From: Stratiolaelaps scimitus | Lineage: Eukaryota > Arthropoda > Arachnida > Mesostigmata > Laelapidae | Assembly (NCBI GenBank): GCA_019614645.1 | Contig: JABWDB010000009.1 | Location: 2,441,001-2,505,000 of the forward strand | Direction of reading: 5' to 3' | DNA length: 64,000 bases | Shown here: piece after piece, positions 12,309 through 25,176 of the stretch | Layout: every line of letters begins with the position of its first letter | How positions within the stretch are numbered: position 1 is the stretch's first letter | Program-made: the position numbers and the translations under genes | Notes under the pieces: model-generated | What the model saw: the letters and a program-made list of their open reading frames with translations, nothing else | Database searches by the model: none | Told to the model about the DNA's origin: nothing

Positions 12309-13480
12309 AAAGCTTGAACTAAAAACGAGTGCGGACCCTTGTGGATAACCGTATGTAAATTAATATTGGATAGATTGAGTGCACCTCCAGGTGCACGAGT
12401 GATTTCAACATTTTTCGACTGTCATCATCATCGTTATTGTCATTGTCGTTGTGATTCCTCAGCTCAGCTAATTAAATATTTGTTGAAAGATTAGTTACTG
12501 AGAGCAGAAACGAGCACGTCGACTTTTTTTCTGTCCCTCCGTATATTTCGACTGAAACCTCAGACAACACAAGACAACAAAGTTATTCATATCCCTCGAA
12601 TGCAGTGTATACGTATCGCGATGACACTCAGCCCTATAGACGTCTTGGCAGTCCACACGTTCGCTGGCGAGCAGAGCCATGGAATGGAGGGTAGGTCCGA
12701 CTGGTCTGAAGGTGATGGCTGAGGTGTCTATTGAGGTGAGGTGAGATGCTCGAGCGTCTACAATACAACGCACGCCATCGCGACGACGGTTCGCGCGAGA
12801 TTTCGCTGCACGCACCGTCGCCCTCGTGCCGATCGGCTGCCCCGCGTGGGAATGTTTCCCACGACTGTGAAACCTCATCCGCCACTTCGGACCAAAGAGG
12901 AAAATAACGAATAGTCAATGGTCTAATGCCTGCCTGTCTCGGTGTTGTCAGCTGTGATGAGATCCAACGTAAGCGTACCACCATGCATCTGAGGCGTAGC
13001 TTCAGAATGGCCACGTGCGCACATTACGCCCGCAACGCCTGAGGAGAGAGAGAGAGAGAGGGAGCCGGAGAGGGAGAGCCGTTTGTGAAAGTTTCTTTGA
13101 CACACTGACGTGACGAGGCTACGAGAACTTCTAGCCTATGAGAGACGAACGAGATGACGGGGGCTGAAGCCTCGGCGAGCCGTAAGCTTTATCGAGCGGC
13201 GCCAACTACCGCCAGACGGTTCGCCCACACCGGATACCTTAGGTGCACGAAACGTGCAGGATCAGGTAGCTGCATGAGTGGCAGGTAGCATTTGTTTGGA
13301 GAAATCCTAGTCAACTATACGTTAGTTAGTTAACCATACCGATATGGGACACACGAGCTGAGGAGGACGGGCAGCAGCTGTGGATTCGCGCCTTTTTCGC
13401 AATCGAAGAGAAGCACAAAAGCGGAGATAGCTCGGTACCAACTTTCTACCGTCGTCGGTTAGGTTGATGTCGAGCCCTAT

Positions 13481-13668
13481 GGTGGCCTGGTGAGGCATAC
13501 GTGTGCGCAACGTGTTGCAATCGGACGAGAGACAATCGTAGGTGCACGGGTTCGATCCCCACCGTTGTATGCCCATTTGCATTTAAAGAGGTTGTCCCTC
13601 TTATGAAGCAATGCCGAAGGAACTTGTTCCGTGGACGTTACATGTTGGCTGACCGTCAGCCCGGAAAA
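13481..13668 (+). mobile_element. tRNA-derived SINE, copy 1
   Basis: A tRNA-like head with a clear RNA polymerase III B box (GGTTCGATCC at 13,549-13,558) is followed by a body (TTTGCATTTAAAGAGG, CTTATGAAGCAATGCCGAA, GTGGACGTTACATGTTGGCTGA) ending near GTCAGCCCGG. A second copy on the minus strand at 43,050-43,225 shares the head, B box and body, and a fragment lies at 25,118-25,176. This repeated architecture supports a SINE rather than a tRNA gene. There is no cloverleaf with a proper anticodon arm. Confidence 0.75.
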
Positions 13669-13709
13669 TATACGTTCAGGTTGATGAATAGGTGTCGAGC
13701 CAGGTTGAT

Positions 13710-13762
13710 CTTTCTGGTACTGTGATTCCGCCTGGCAGCAACGGAATCACAGCACCAGAAAG
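13710..13762. repeat. hairpin, 21-bp arms, 11-nt loop
   Basis: CTTTCTGGTACTGTGATTCCG at 13,710-13,730 pairs with 13,742-13,762 with one mismatch. It is nested in the 13,684-13,917 unit and overlaps the end of the 168-bp repeat. Confidence 0.85.
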
Positions 13763-13892
13763 GCATCGTCCAACGGCCCTTTTTCGCCTGTTGTCGTTGT
13801 TGATGCCTTGTTAATGTCATTCACATAGTGGGTATTGGGCAACCACGCCACATTGCTGTGCGAGATTCTCCTTGGTGGTGAACTACATGTGA
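13725..13892 (-). repeat. 168-bp repeat, right copy of an inverted duplication
   Basis: Reverse complement of 10,476-10,643 with two mismatches. The near identity implies a recent duplication or gene conversion. The two copies lie 3.1 kb apart in opposite orientation, so the interval could invert by recombination. Confidence 0.85.
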
Positions 13893-14476
13893 AAATGTGT
13901 GGCTCGACACCTATTCATTTTCTTCTGCCATTTACATCGAAATCTCCATTTCTCAAGAGTTGAACCCAGTTTCAGTAGACAGTGTCTGATACTGCGAATT
14001 CCCCCTTGACGTTCAGTTAGGTTCCACGTTTGATCGCTTAGGTAACTGCTGCTGATGCGCCCAGACGAACTAGAAACAGTTTCGTTTTGTTGCGGAACTA
14101 ATTAATTTATAAAATAAATTACTTATGTACTAACCAAGCATTTTGGACCATGATCCCGTATATGTTATCATACTATTAACGAAGTATTCACATCGCGTGG
14201 ATAGTTAGAAAGCTGTTTTTGCCCGAATGTTTAATCTGTGAAATCTATTATTGTTTTAAACGGTGAAGGTGTAATTTAAACGGTGAACGTGTAAAATCCA
14301 TTATTATTATTATTGTTATTATTAGTAATATCTGATTGCGTAACACGACAAGAGTCACACTGCATGTGATTTCATGTGATCATAAATCACCGCGCACGCT
14401 CCTCTCTGCCCAACGGTACGCCCACGTCATTGTATTCACATGAGGCTTCCTTGAACACGTGCACACCATCATGCGC

Positions 14477-14578
14477 AAATCGAAGTCTACCGGTAGAATT
14501 GCTATACCGAAACACGGAAGTTATATATATATATATATACTTTCCGTATAGCAACTCCAGCGGCAGACACTTCGATTT
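14477..14578. repeat. imperfect palindrome centred on a TA microsatellite
   Basis: AAATCGAAGT at 14,477 onward pairs with ACTTCGATTT near 14,578, and TTGCTATAC with GTATAGCAA, around a TA run at about 14,522-14,540. The arms have indels and mismatches. Its shape recalls the 26,779-26,804 palindrome. Confidence 0.6.
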
Positions 14579-15036
14579 CGCTTACGCTTATACCCTGCGA
14601 GCGTACAGCGCCGAACGTAAGCCCAGTGCCATTGACGTTACTCGAATAGCGCGCACCACGCTGCGGCTAACAGGTACATTGTCACAGATCAGAGCAGTGA
14701 TCGACAATATGAACGGCAAGAAGAATGGCGGAATGTATAGAAATTTCTCGCGTTCGCGGGCCATCCCCCAGACACAGGACGTGAACGGGGGTTGGTTGTT
14801 CGTGTTGCGTCTGCTTTGGCCGTTGTCACCATCGCTCTCTCTCTCTCCCTCCCTTCGACCGCTGTCGTCCGGCGAACGCTAGTCGGTCACTGTATGACGC
14901 CCGGCCAGTTAGTCACCGAGCGAGCAGCGAACGGACGAGAGACAGTGACAGCGTTTGCAGGGGACGCTTGAGCTAGCTAGACGACGGCGTTGAGAAGGCG
15001 AGCGACGCTCAGTGCCGCTTTCACCGCTGCGTCCGA

Positions 15037-15160
15037 ATGGCTCACTGCGGTGGGGTTTTCACTCGGGTGTTGTTGTTGTTGTTGCTGCTGCTGTTTCTTT
15101 TTTGGTGCGCGGCCACCGCGGCAGCTCCTGCCGCCGTCTTCTCTCAATCTGCTCAGGTCT
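15037..15160 (+). CDS. possible first coding exon with a signal peptide
   Basis: An ATG at 15,037 opens a frame whose first 40 or so residues form a textbook signal peptide: MAHCGGVFTR, a run of nine Leu, FLFW, then CAATAAAPA with small residues for cleavage. The upstream 150 bases look like an arthropod 5' UTR (GC-rich, several CAGT motifs). The frame stays open to 15,477, but downstream text is Arg/Ser-rich and not convincing, so the exon probably ends early. CAG|GTCTGC at about 15,156 is the nearest weak donor. The leucine run is partly a TTG/CTG trinucleotide repeat, so a chance signal peptide is possible. The product is unknown. Confidence 0.3.
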
Positions 15161-15499
15161 GCAAGACCCGATCCTCTCCTCTATCCCTCTCTCTCTCTTT
15201 CTCTGCCTGGATGTTCTCTCGTTGCGTTCTCTCGGCTCTGGTTGTCGTCGTCTGTAGACTCTGCCGGTGCCCCCGGCCTCTTGAACAGGTCTCCTCTCGG
15301 GCACGGACGCGCGATCGGGTTCGTGCGCACAGATGGTCTGGCGACGGACGGTTGGACAAACGCACGGCGGATCCGAGCGGCCAGCGGAGCAATTGCCTCG
15401 ACCGCCCACGCGAAACCGCACGCGACGCGAATCAGCCGAACTCCTACGACGACGACGATGACTCGCCTGCGAACTAACCGGTAATCAGCACCGGCCACG

Positions 15500-18400
15500 G
15501 ACACAGCGGTAGTAACCGACGACTCCAGCAGCAGCAGGAGCAAGACAGCAACAACGACAACAATGACTTAAACCAATAATCAGCGACGCGAAGCGGGCGG
15601 GTAGCGGACAAGAAAGCCGGCCGAGGTGACCATAGAGCTCTCCCAATGTATTCGCAAGGGGAGGATTGCCTCGCCAGACGATCGCTCCGAGGGATCGATT
15701 TGAGGGCAACTAATAACCAAAGGAACATGGGCTATCGGTTTGTTTTCTTCATTTTTCCATGAAATTCACCCTTCGAATGATGCTGTCTCTGTAGCGTGAT
15801 AGTTGAGCGGTCGAATTGAATTATTGTATCGCATTCATTGATGTATTGTATCGTATAAGTGCCAATGAAAGCAACGTGACGCCTTTTTTTACGTTTGCCT
15901 GGGAAGGATGTTGCATTTAGAATCAGTGTGTTCAGTTAAGGTTGTAGGGATGTAATCAATTTTGATTCATTCCGATTAATGCACGATGGTTGAGCGCATA
16001 TACAGCGTGCGCAACTCGACTGCTCACGCACGAGTTTCGGCCTCCTCTGACCGCTTGTGTTTGTGGATCCATAGGCGGCCGTGTGCGTGACCTTGCCCCT
16101 ATGGTGTCGCTTGGGTGTTGAAGGGATGAAACCTTTCGAGTTTTTTTTTTTTTGCATATCTCCATTGGGCCAACAAGTCTGTCGGCATACGAGCCGCGCG
16201 TACTCCAGGCTAATTGAGCTCACGCAAATGAGCGAATACAAGCTGCTGCATTTTTCGCATACGCGAAAACATCACAGCCACTGCGTACAGATATAGGGAG
16301 GCAAGATGCAGGTTAGCTAACTCTATCTAACCCACTGGCCCCTTCGTGGCAATGCGACCAAGAGCGAGGTATAGATTCTGGCGCACTCCTCGGTTTAACT
16401 CGAAAATTATGCGGCCAACTGTTCTGTTCTGTGGCCCTCTGCCATCGAACCCGTGCCATACTGTAAGCTAAGTGTCAATGGGGGATTGGTAGTAGAAGGG
16501 TTTGTGTGCCTGTGGTGTTGCAGAATGCTGCAGTCCTTTATATATAATTGGTCAATGCACATGATTTGTGCCCTATAGAATCCACTCCTTGTGGAGTGGT
16601 GATTCTGGACGACGTTTCATCGGTGATCCGGGTCAACCTGAACAGTTAATATGGGTTGAACATCCGTCACCTGTGCGACCGGATAACCGAGTTAAGGCTT
16701 TGTGTTTGAAGGGAAAAAAACTGCACAAAAAACACACCGTGTGGTAACGCTCTAGTACGACTCGAGGTTCCTCTGGAAGACAATACAATATAACCTTATT
16801 AGGTTTGCAATCGGAAAGTTTCCGAGCTGGCAGTTGGATATACCCATTTCGGCGTCATTTGGCATAAGGTCGATTTTGTCAACCAAGTATCATAAGCCAT
16901 AACAAAAAAGGTGTCGAACAAAAATGTATAAAAAATATCCTCGAGCAAAAATCTATCCACGCAACCTGTAAGCACATGAAACTGTAGGCAAACTAAATAC
17001 AACGTCAGATAAAGAGGATATTTGTGTGATACCATGGGCTGTCCAGTTCGCACGAGCACGGAATATGGCAATGTGACAGACACAGAGCGAGCGAGAGACC
17101 GAGAGAGAGAGAGGGGGAGAGATAGTTCGCACTAAGAAAACCAATCGGGGAGGTTAACGACCTTCCGACCGCTTCGATTACAATAACAGGCAGAAAACGC
17201 CACACATGGGCGAATTTCTGCTCAGCAGCAGCCGAAAGTCCTCAAACTCGAGTCTTCAGTCGCTTTGACTGTTATGCAATATGGCACGAATGCTATTTCT
17301 CTTCTGCTGCTTCTGCAGCTGTTTCTGCCCCTTCACGGACACGGGTTTTCCTTAAGCTATTCCGCGTAATTGCGTTCATCGAGGAAGCTGGAACTGTTGG
17401 ACATCGCCCGCCGTCCAATGTCGGATCTGCGATGGTGTGTTGAGTGATCTCGCTTTTCTTCATGTTGTTTTTGTTTAGGTTGTCGTCATCGTCGAGTTGG
17501 ATGAGCTGCCCTGAAGTCCATCATCGCGTGTGTCGCGTGCTGTTCGCGTGCCGACGGATCACGCCACGTAACGAGAAAATTCCGGTGAATTTGCTAGCCA
17601 GCGGTAGACAGTCGGCTGCTTAAGTTGATTCGCCTTGGTTGGTTCACTGATCTCTTTGGTGCGGCGGCGGCTTCGGTGGCATTCTCCCAGCACTTGTTGG
17701 TATCGATCGGGTTGGGTGGTGCTGCTGGTGCGGTTCAGAAAAAAGTCGTCGTTGGCTGACATCGTTGCCGTTGTCATCCAGTGTAATTCATACACAAACA
17801 CATCGTCTATGGTGAGAACAGGCTATTTCCTATACACTTCTAGCAATAAATGGTTGTTCTCGCAAAATACGAACCTCGACTTTACGATGTAGCTATTTTT
17901 GCGGATTCCAAATGGCTGAATAGTGTCAAAAACGTTTTCTCATATGGGACAGATATAATATCTGAGCATCACCAGAATTCGACGCCAATCAAAGCCTAGA
18001 AGAATCAAAGTTTCGGTTGAATAGATCGTCAGTCCGTTCCACGGAACGAAAAGTTCCAGTGAGACAGATTTGTTTGTTATTCAGGGAATATCCTCCGTGG
18101 CTAGGCATAGATGTATAAACGAATTGATTTGTCCTGCAGCTAGCTCTTTGTGATTTTCATTGAAATTTGCCGTTTCCTATAACAAAATCAGTCCTTGCGC
18201 ATTGTTTAGCTTTTATTTATTCACAATCGAATATACGTAAAATATATCTAAGTATGAATTGCGAGGACAAGTTGAACAAGAAACAAAAAAAAGTGGGCAC
18301 GAAGATTGCTCGCGAAACCGCCAATTCAAATTTTCGCTGATTGCTTCCATCGAGTTGCGTGACTTTCATCGTCCTCACGGCCGTCCTCGTTGTCGACTGA

Positions 18401-20942
18401 TCACAAAAATGAATTGTCATCATCTCGACACGATGCGACACCCCCTCCACGAGGACGGAGAGCTAATGTGTGTTAGCTGCAAACATGGCCGTGAGTTCAA
18501 CCGAGTTCAACCGGGATACTCGGTTCTTTGGCTGTTGTCTACGTTGTCTTCGTTACGTGTCAAGCTCAGACCCGACGCCACACACGTATCTAATACTATG
18601 TATTCCAGCCGATTTGCGGCCCTTGTTGACGCCAGACGAGGGTGTGTTCTCGTTGTGTCCCGAACAGGAGAAGCTCGGGAAGACAGGAGCTCACTTCGCA
18701 ATGTCTTATCGAACGCATTGTGCGGCCTTGTTGAAACGGCCCGCAACTCGGACGCAACGCTTTCGTTGTCACAAAACATTGCCCATTCTTCTATTTATGA
18801 GGCAGGCTTTCGCAAGGTTACACATAACCGCCACTAGCCTGCGGACCCAACACCGATGTCGCCACGACAGTAGCCACCGACGAACATGGCCATAATGGAC
18901 GTCCCCGATTTCGCAGCGACGGACAAATCGCCGGCCGCCATTCGCTCACTGGCACCAGTAGCAGCAACCGCAGCAGCAGAACAGCGTCATTCTTTGCTCG
19001 GTGGGAGTTATTACGGGTTGCGGGGTGCTTAGCGGATCTCATGCCTATTCGACGAATAACGGAGCCATGCGGGGGAGAGAAGGCGGTGACAAACGCTGAT
19101 TAGTTTGTTGTATATCGCAAAGGCAGGTCGGCGCCGGCACAAACAGCACGGCTCTTTCGGTAGTGGCTCGCGTAGATGCATCGACGCACAGGTCTCACGT
19201 GACGGAAATCCTGCATCATATCTAGTTCCCGACCACCGCTCGTGACCCGCCCGGCCTGTTGACACTGGCAAGGCGTAATAATATGGTGCGTTGGTAGGCA
19301 AGGTAGCCGGTGTTCATTGCGCGATTTGGTTGATGCTTGCCAAGTGATGAGTTGCGCTTGGCAAGCAGCGTACTCCTACAACGTTGGCAACGATACAAAA
19401 AATACCAGTGCAGCGTCACCGCCATCACGGGGAAAACAGAATAGAGGAAGAAACGCTGGTGTTTCTATTGGCAGTTGGCCAATCTACCGTTGTTCATTTT
19501 CACACAACTCTCGCGGCGGTGGCTCTCTTGCGTAGGGGGGTAACAATCGCGGTTGGCTATTTTCGTATTGTGTCCGTAATTACTAAATCGTCACGAAGTA
19601 AGCGTGGTGCACGTTGCGAGTAATTATGGAGAAGGCAGGCTTCTGCCTGGCCCGGGGCAGAGAATCGACGAGGACGAAGGGGGAGGGCAGTTTTGCTATT
19701 TCGTGATGAAAGTCGACTAGACTGACTTGCGAATGCTGGCAGACAATTTGGATGGGACTAAGCGGGAATGTGCGTATCATTTTTCCATATCGGAGTTAAG
19801 TATCAAACAATCTAGTTTTCTCTAGGGACATCTTGCTCGTCTTACCGGCAGACGTTGTATGAACTTCGTTTGTTAAATTTGTATGTATCAATTTGCTCTT
19901 ATTTATATCATGAGATAAAGAAAGATGGCCAAGCTCTCCCATTTTTCTAGACAGACTACTTCGTATTTCCTGACCGTATAGTAAAAAAACAAATCACTGA
20001 TATATTTCTACCACCAGCAAAATACTGCCTATCGACTACAGCCTTTGAAACGCTCCGCGCTATATAGCTTTGAAAGGGTGCATGTGTTCACATGTGTCGT
20101 CTTAATTTTTGTCATCATTCTGCGAGAACCATTGTATCACCGCATTAAGAAATGTCTGTCATCTGCTTGGAGAGATTGAGACCGCGGGAGCAGTTGAACA
20201 ACGCATGACAGTGGAGGGAGATATTTCTACCATCGAAGAGTATCCGTCCATTGCCAGATGCATGTGCTCCGTCCGTAATGAATGGATATGTCTGTTAGTG
20301 CAACTCTGAGACTGGTAGGTGAGCAGACGAATACATAAGACCCATGCTTCCCCTGAGTTAGTAATAAGCCACACGTGTGGTTGCACGCTACGTGGACGGC
20401 GTGGAGGTGACCTATGAGAGCGGTTTGGGGAACACTGTTCTCGATTTGAGCTTCGCAGAATTCGACAACTTGCATGCACTGTTCTATGCGATAGGAACAA
20501 GACGTCGGAAGTGTCTGGCAAGGCGCTGGTGCTTTGATCCGGGACATTGGCTTGGCTGACTGGCATATTTGAAATATGATGAAGCTTCATGAAGAACTTT
20601 GATATCTGCTGCTGCCTGATATGTTGGGAGGCACAACGATATCCGACGGGGTGACAAAGATGAACGGAAAAGTTTGCTGGGTAACGTGCGTGCATTGCTC
20701 ATTGGTGAACGGGCTGCATCAAGCAGACCCTCTGAGGCGTGCTAGAGTCAGTGGCAACGCTGTTGACTCTGAACCAGAACCTGACAGATCTTCGCACCGC
20801 GATAGATCCTCAGAACATGACAGTGAGAACGTGATTCGTTAAGAGTAAGTCGATCACAAACGCGGTCATCATTTCATCAGTGATATTAAGTCCGCGAGTG
20901 TCCGGCATGATGGCGTTTGAGCCAGGCTGGCTTTTTCAGCCT

Positions 20943-20980
<38 letters not shown>

Positions 20981-22210
20981 CCACGAATGAAGTCGCCAAC
21001 ATATGCTTTCTTTATCTGAAGATTCTTACCAGGTACGAGTAAGGAACAGAATAAGCAAAGGTGATAGCCCCGACAGGTCCTCATAGTAATACCCAAAAAA
21101 GGTTAAGAGCTGAGCCCTGTCAGATAGGGGAACAGCTGAGGGTCAGCTCGAAAAAAACAAAAAACATATGCTTAGCCAAATTGCACTACAACTTTCACCG
21201 TCTATCGTTTCGATCAATGGTTTCGTTCGTTATATCGTCCGTGTCCATTTTCGTTTACGCCAGCGACATGGCCATTCTGCTCTTTCACTTCACCCTTCAA
21301 TATTGCGTTTAGCGGCGGGCTCCTCAGACGCACACATTGTTGTTCGTTGTCTTGTGCGTTTTATTATTTTATTTTTTCTTGTTCTTGGTTTGCCTTGCTG
21401 TTCAAGCTATATGAGAGAGAAAAAAACTGTATGCAGTGGCCTACGAGCGGAATCTGCGCGGAATCAAATCAATCAATCCGGTACAAGGTGAGACAGAACA
21501 AGAAGCCCAAGTCACATTTGCTCCGGCTAACAGATATTCGATTTAAACGGAGGTATCGGTCGTCGCGGCGGTCGTTATTCGATGTGAATATTGACATGTT
21601 AACGGGCGCGGGCGGTGTGGTCAGATGTTACCCGAAGCGTGCCCGCTATTACGTGGAGGATCGCGGCAATTGCGAGCCCGACCGCTAGGCTGGGGGGTGG
21701 GGGGGTACATCGACAGAAGACAAACGCAGTGCGAAGTGACACCTTCAGACGTCATTTCGCGGTGCTCCTGCCCCGCCGCCTCCGCCGCCGCCGCAAAAGC
21801 GCGTCTACGGTACCCTTGTTCAAAGGGCTGGAGGTTAATGGGTGCCCAGAACATCGTCGAGATTAGCACACGCCGGGTTGCGAGCTGTATAAGCCAGTCG
21901 TTCAAGATTCTTCAGCTAATCTTTGTTAGGTGTTTGTGTTGTCCTTAATGGGAATAACCACAACAGTAATAGCTGGTCCAAGTTGGACGAAGTAGTAGAG
22001 ACATCAACAACAATAACAACAACAGAAACGACACAAGACAATGAGATCTCAACCGGCAAACCCACCAACGCTTAGAGGTAAATAACATATCGTACGGAAC
22101 CAACCGGTGGCTGGTTGTTTAAACGTTGTACCGCTGTTGTAAATGTCAAGCACGAACAGTGGTTGTGACCACAACTCCGAAGGGCAAAAGCAGGGTATGT
22201 TTATATGAGA
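15500..22210. other. no gene seen; long noncoding stretch
   Basis: No open frame with domain resemblance or paired splice signals was found. A TA microsatellite lies at 20,943-20,980. A minus-strand frame at 16,799-17,083 is rich in aromatic and hydrophobic residues but matches nothing I know. GC-rich patches near 17.4-17.8 kb, 18.3-19.6 kb and 21.6-21.9 kb could contain UTRs or unrecognised exons. Confidence 0.4.
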
Positions 22211-22214
22211 ATAA

Positions 22215-22244
22215 CAATTCAATTCAATTCAATTCAATTCAATT
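22215..22244. repeat. (CAATT)6 tail of the LINE
   Basis: Six perfect pentamers lie directly 3' of the LINE's AATAAA on the minus strand (read as ATTGA units). They probably come from the retrotransposition template or target priming, not from an independent microsatellite. Confidence 0.8.
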
Positions 22245-23490
22245 ATTTCTTTATTGACGGAACTGCGAAATACTACAACGCTTAAGTTCTCGTATTAAAA
22301 AATACGATAAAAAGAGCAATCACCAAAGTATTTCACAAGGTTCTTCGAGGTGATATACCTTCAAAACATATCACAAAGTCATATTGAACAAGATAATAAC
22401 AAGTGGTTTACTGGATTTGGGTCAAAAAAGATTTTAGCCTTTTTTTTTATTTCGAAAGCAAATTTCTTAACACAGGTGAGAGACCGAATCTCTCTAGGCA
22501 AAGAACCCCAGATTGACGGCAAGCGGTAAGCGAGAGTATGGCGGCTTGATTCTTTAATAGCCAGAGGTGTCATGAACACTGTCGCTCTACGAGCAGTTCG
22601 TTTGGTGCAGGCTTTCATCGGAAGAGCAGCGTCTGTAGGCACAATACCCTTGTGTATCTTGAAAGCAAGAAGAGCGACGTGAATTGAGTGCAATGTAGTC
22701 AGCGATGGAAGGTCAAATTTCACTAGGACGTCTGCAACCGAGTCTTTTCGAGTTTTACCAGTAATAGCTCGGAGCGCGTCATTCTGTATAATCTCCCCTC
22801 TCTGAAGTACATTTTTGTAGCCTCCACCCCAGACTGATATACCATAGCTGAGTAGAGGTACCAGAAGGGCTTTGTAAAGGTACACCAAACCTTCTGTAGG
22901 GATTCCAAGCTCTCTAAGACGACGCAAAGAGGCTACTACAGCGTAGCACTTTGGCAATACGGAACTTAAATGATCCTTCCATCTGAGCTTTTCGTTCAAA
23001 ACCAAGCCCAGGCATCTGACCGTAGGAGACCACTGCATTTCAATATCACAGAGACGCTGTTGGCCGATCGCAATGTTCCGTTGTGGTGAACGAAACAGAG
23101 TTTTGCTTGCATTAATGGCAAGACAGAAGCTCTCAAACGTTTTTACGATGACGTCTACTTTACGAAGCGCCTCAGAAATGTCCTGTTGTGCCCTTTCCGG
23201 CCGCACGCGAAACAATAGAGTGGTGTCATCCGCGTAGGCGATTGTTTTACAAAAACCATCTTTATCAATTTTCCGTAGAATAAAATTTATGAGTATTATA
23301 AACATGTAAGGTCCAAGAATGGATCCCTGCGGTGTCCCTAAGTTAACCTCTTCCCAAGTAGATTCTACCAGACCAACTTTTACTGCTTGTCTTCTACCGG
23401 TGAGGTACGAGCGGAACCAGTTTACAACCATATCGGAGCAGCCAGCACAGGATAGGGCTTCAAGAAAGAGCGTATGCGAGAGACAAAGGT
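22215..23490 (-). mobile_element. 5'-truncated LINE with intact RT C-terminal frame
   Basis: A single open frame on the minus strand runs from about 23,490 (no start of its own; the first ATG is at 23,431) to the stop at 22,379. It carries RT landmarks in order: LSHTLFLEAL, WFRSYLTGRRQ, LGTPQGSILGP, the catalytic AYADDTTL, CLGLVLNEKLRWKDH and LSYGISVWGGG, with no internal stop. The endonuclease and first RT motifs are missing, so it was truncated on insertion. The 3' end has AATAAA (minus, 22,255-22,250) followed by six CAATT units (22,215-22,244). A short tandem-repeat tail instead of poly-A suits the CR1/L2/Daphne-like side of LINEs, which is inference from family habits. It looks much younger than the relics at 1.5 and 7.2 kb. 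Confidence 0.85.
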
Positions 23491-23499
23491 ATCGAATGA

Positions 23500-25117
23500 A
23501 TGATGTGTGTGTCTAATTGAATGCAGGTTACGTTAGTTTGATTTATCAGGGAACACTAATATATTGCATATTGCACATTACATATTACCTACATATCTGA
23601 TCGAATTTTGATCAGCGGTAGCTGATCTAAATAGGGCGCACGATGACCGCGTTCCGTTACGCGGTCTCGAGTTCGGCTGTAAAAGATTCCGCACAATCAA
23701 GAGCAAGAAGCGACTCAACCTTCAAGTGTTTGTACACCAGCTCGATAAGAGGAGGATTCTAACGTCTCTCATAAGGGTGATAGATGTTCAGGTTCTTACT
23801 GCGTTGCCTGTGAGGGCATGAAACATAAAAAAACATTATTGCTGGTGATTTAATGCTTTAATACTTAATAATATATAGAGAACATTGAACGTTAGAAACG
23901 GAAATCGTTTCCAAGAATGGGTTAACGAGGGTCACTGATACGAATTTCTTCAAATACTTCAGCGTACCTCTACGGCACAATCTTGGACTCGTTCTTGACG
24001 GCCAGATGATTTGTTTCCATGAATTGTAGCTTGAATCATTCGAATATAAGTGAAGAATTCATAGGGCCCCGTCTTCAAAGGCATAGGGACTGTCAGAGGC
24101 GAGATACACCGGTGGGCGCTTCGCTTGTAGAAACGACCTCCATCTGAAGCTATAACATCGTTACGAAGCAGACACGAGGCCTGGCCACGCAATGCGACGC
24201 AATCCCGTACGAGCAGAACGAGCTATTAATCAGGTAGACGTGTGTACCGAGAGAATGAACTAAAAGGGAGATCGCAGAAGGACAACAGCGGGCCATAAAG
24301 GGTCATATTAAGAATACTTCGCTCCGGCACTTGCGTTGTCCGCCAGTGACGGCACCATGACCAGCATGACGCACTGTGTCCCTTGGATTTCGTTGGCGCA
24401 TCTTGCATTTGTCGCACAACGTCCAACAGCAACAACAGTGGAAGAGAACATCTTTAATAGTGCGGGCACTCGTACATATCCCGACAGAGACACACACACA
24501 CACACACAGAGGCGAACAGCTCGCCCCCAGATATCGTACAAATGTACAAATAAACACCACACGCCGTTCGTGCATTACATATACAATATCGATCCATCCG
24601 GCACCGTTCCGCTGGCAGACGTAGTTGAAGTGTGCGGTTGTGACCGTTCGGACGACGACGACAACAATACAAAATCATCATCGTCGTCATCATCATCATC
24701 ACCCGTATCATCGTGGTGCTCAATGGCCCTTGTGGCTGCTTCTGCCGCCGCCGCCGCCGCCGCCTCAGCAGCACGTAGTGGCGTCTACCGGGATCTGAGC
24801 GCGTCGAGATGTATCGATCGCTCTGTCTATCAGTGGGTTGTTCGTATCTGATCTGATCGAGATGTCCGGGATTTGGGCATCAATGCTTTTGCCCTCTTGT
24901 TTTATGTGTAGCTTAGCTGCACAAATGAGAGCAGCAGCAACAACAACGTACATTTAGCCTTCTGTCATGTTTGGGTTGCACGAAGCTTTGTGGAGCAGAT
25001 GCGCTGGTAGGTTGTCGCTAGGCAGAATTTCAGTGCAGCAGGGGCCGGTCGGCTGTGTGTCGAGGACAACCATATGCGTTTCATTGATGATACCCTGGAG
25101 TAATCCCTCTAGAGGTT
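23500..25117. other. no gene seen
   Basis: No exon recognised. A hairpin GATCAGC-GGTA-GCTGATC lies near 23,612-23,629, and (AC)n and (CCG)n runs lie near 24,488 and 24,745. Apparent Ala, Ser and Gln runs in translation come from trinucleotide repeats. Confidence 0.4.
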
Positions 25118-25176
25118 TTCAGGCTGACTCTTAGCTAACATTTAACGTCCACGGTACTGCTTTTAATAGTGCTGCT
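25118..25176 (-). mobile_element. tRNA-derived SINE, 3' fragment (copy 3)
   Basis: The minus strand reads GTGGACGTTAAATGTTAGCT then AAGAGTCAGCC, matching the 3' body of the copies at 13.5 and 43.1 kb, preceded by a diverged AAGCA...GCAGCAC segment. The head with the polymerase III boxes is absent. Confidence 0.5.

Larger units (their letters stand above)
13684..13917. mobile_element. possible small element with 19-bp inverted ends
   Basis: ATGAATAGGTGTCGAGCCA at 13,684-13,702 is repeated as an exact reverse complement at 13,899-13,917. Between the arms lies the right copy of the 168-bp repeat (13,725-13,892). The left copy at 10.5 kb lacks these ends. It begins just after the 3' end of SINE copy 1, so the SINE tail and this unit may be related. 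Confidence 0.5.

Noticed and set aside
13481..13570. Functional tRNA gene
   Set aside because: There is a good B box but no consistent acceptor stem or anticodon arm, and the body downstream is shared with the copies at 43.1 and 25.1 kb, which marks a SINE.
24336..24851. 171-codon frame with Ser and Ala runs
   Set aside because: The runs come from TCA/TCG and GCC trinucleotide repeats; the rest has no protein-like pattern or splice sites.
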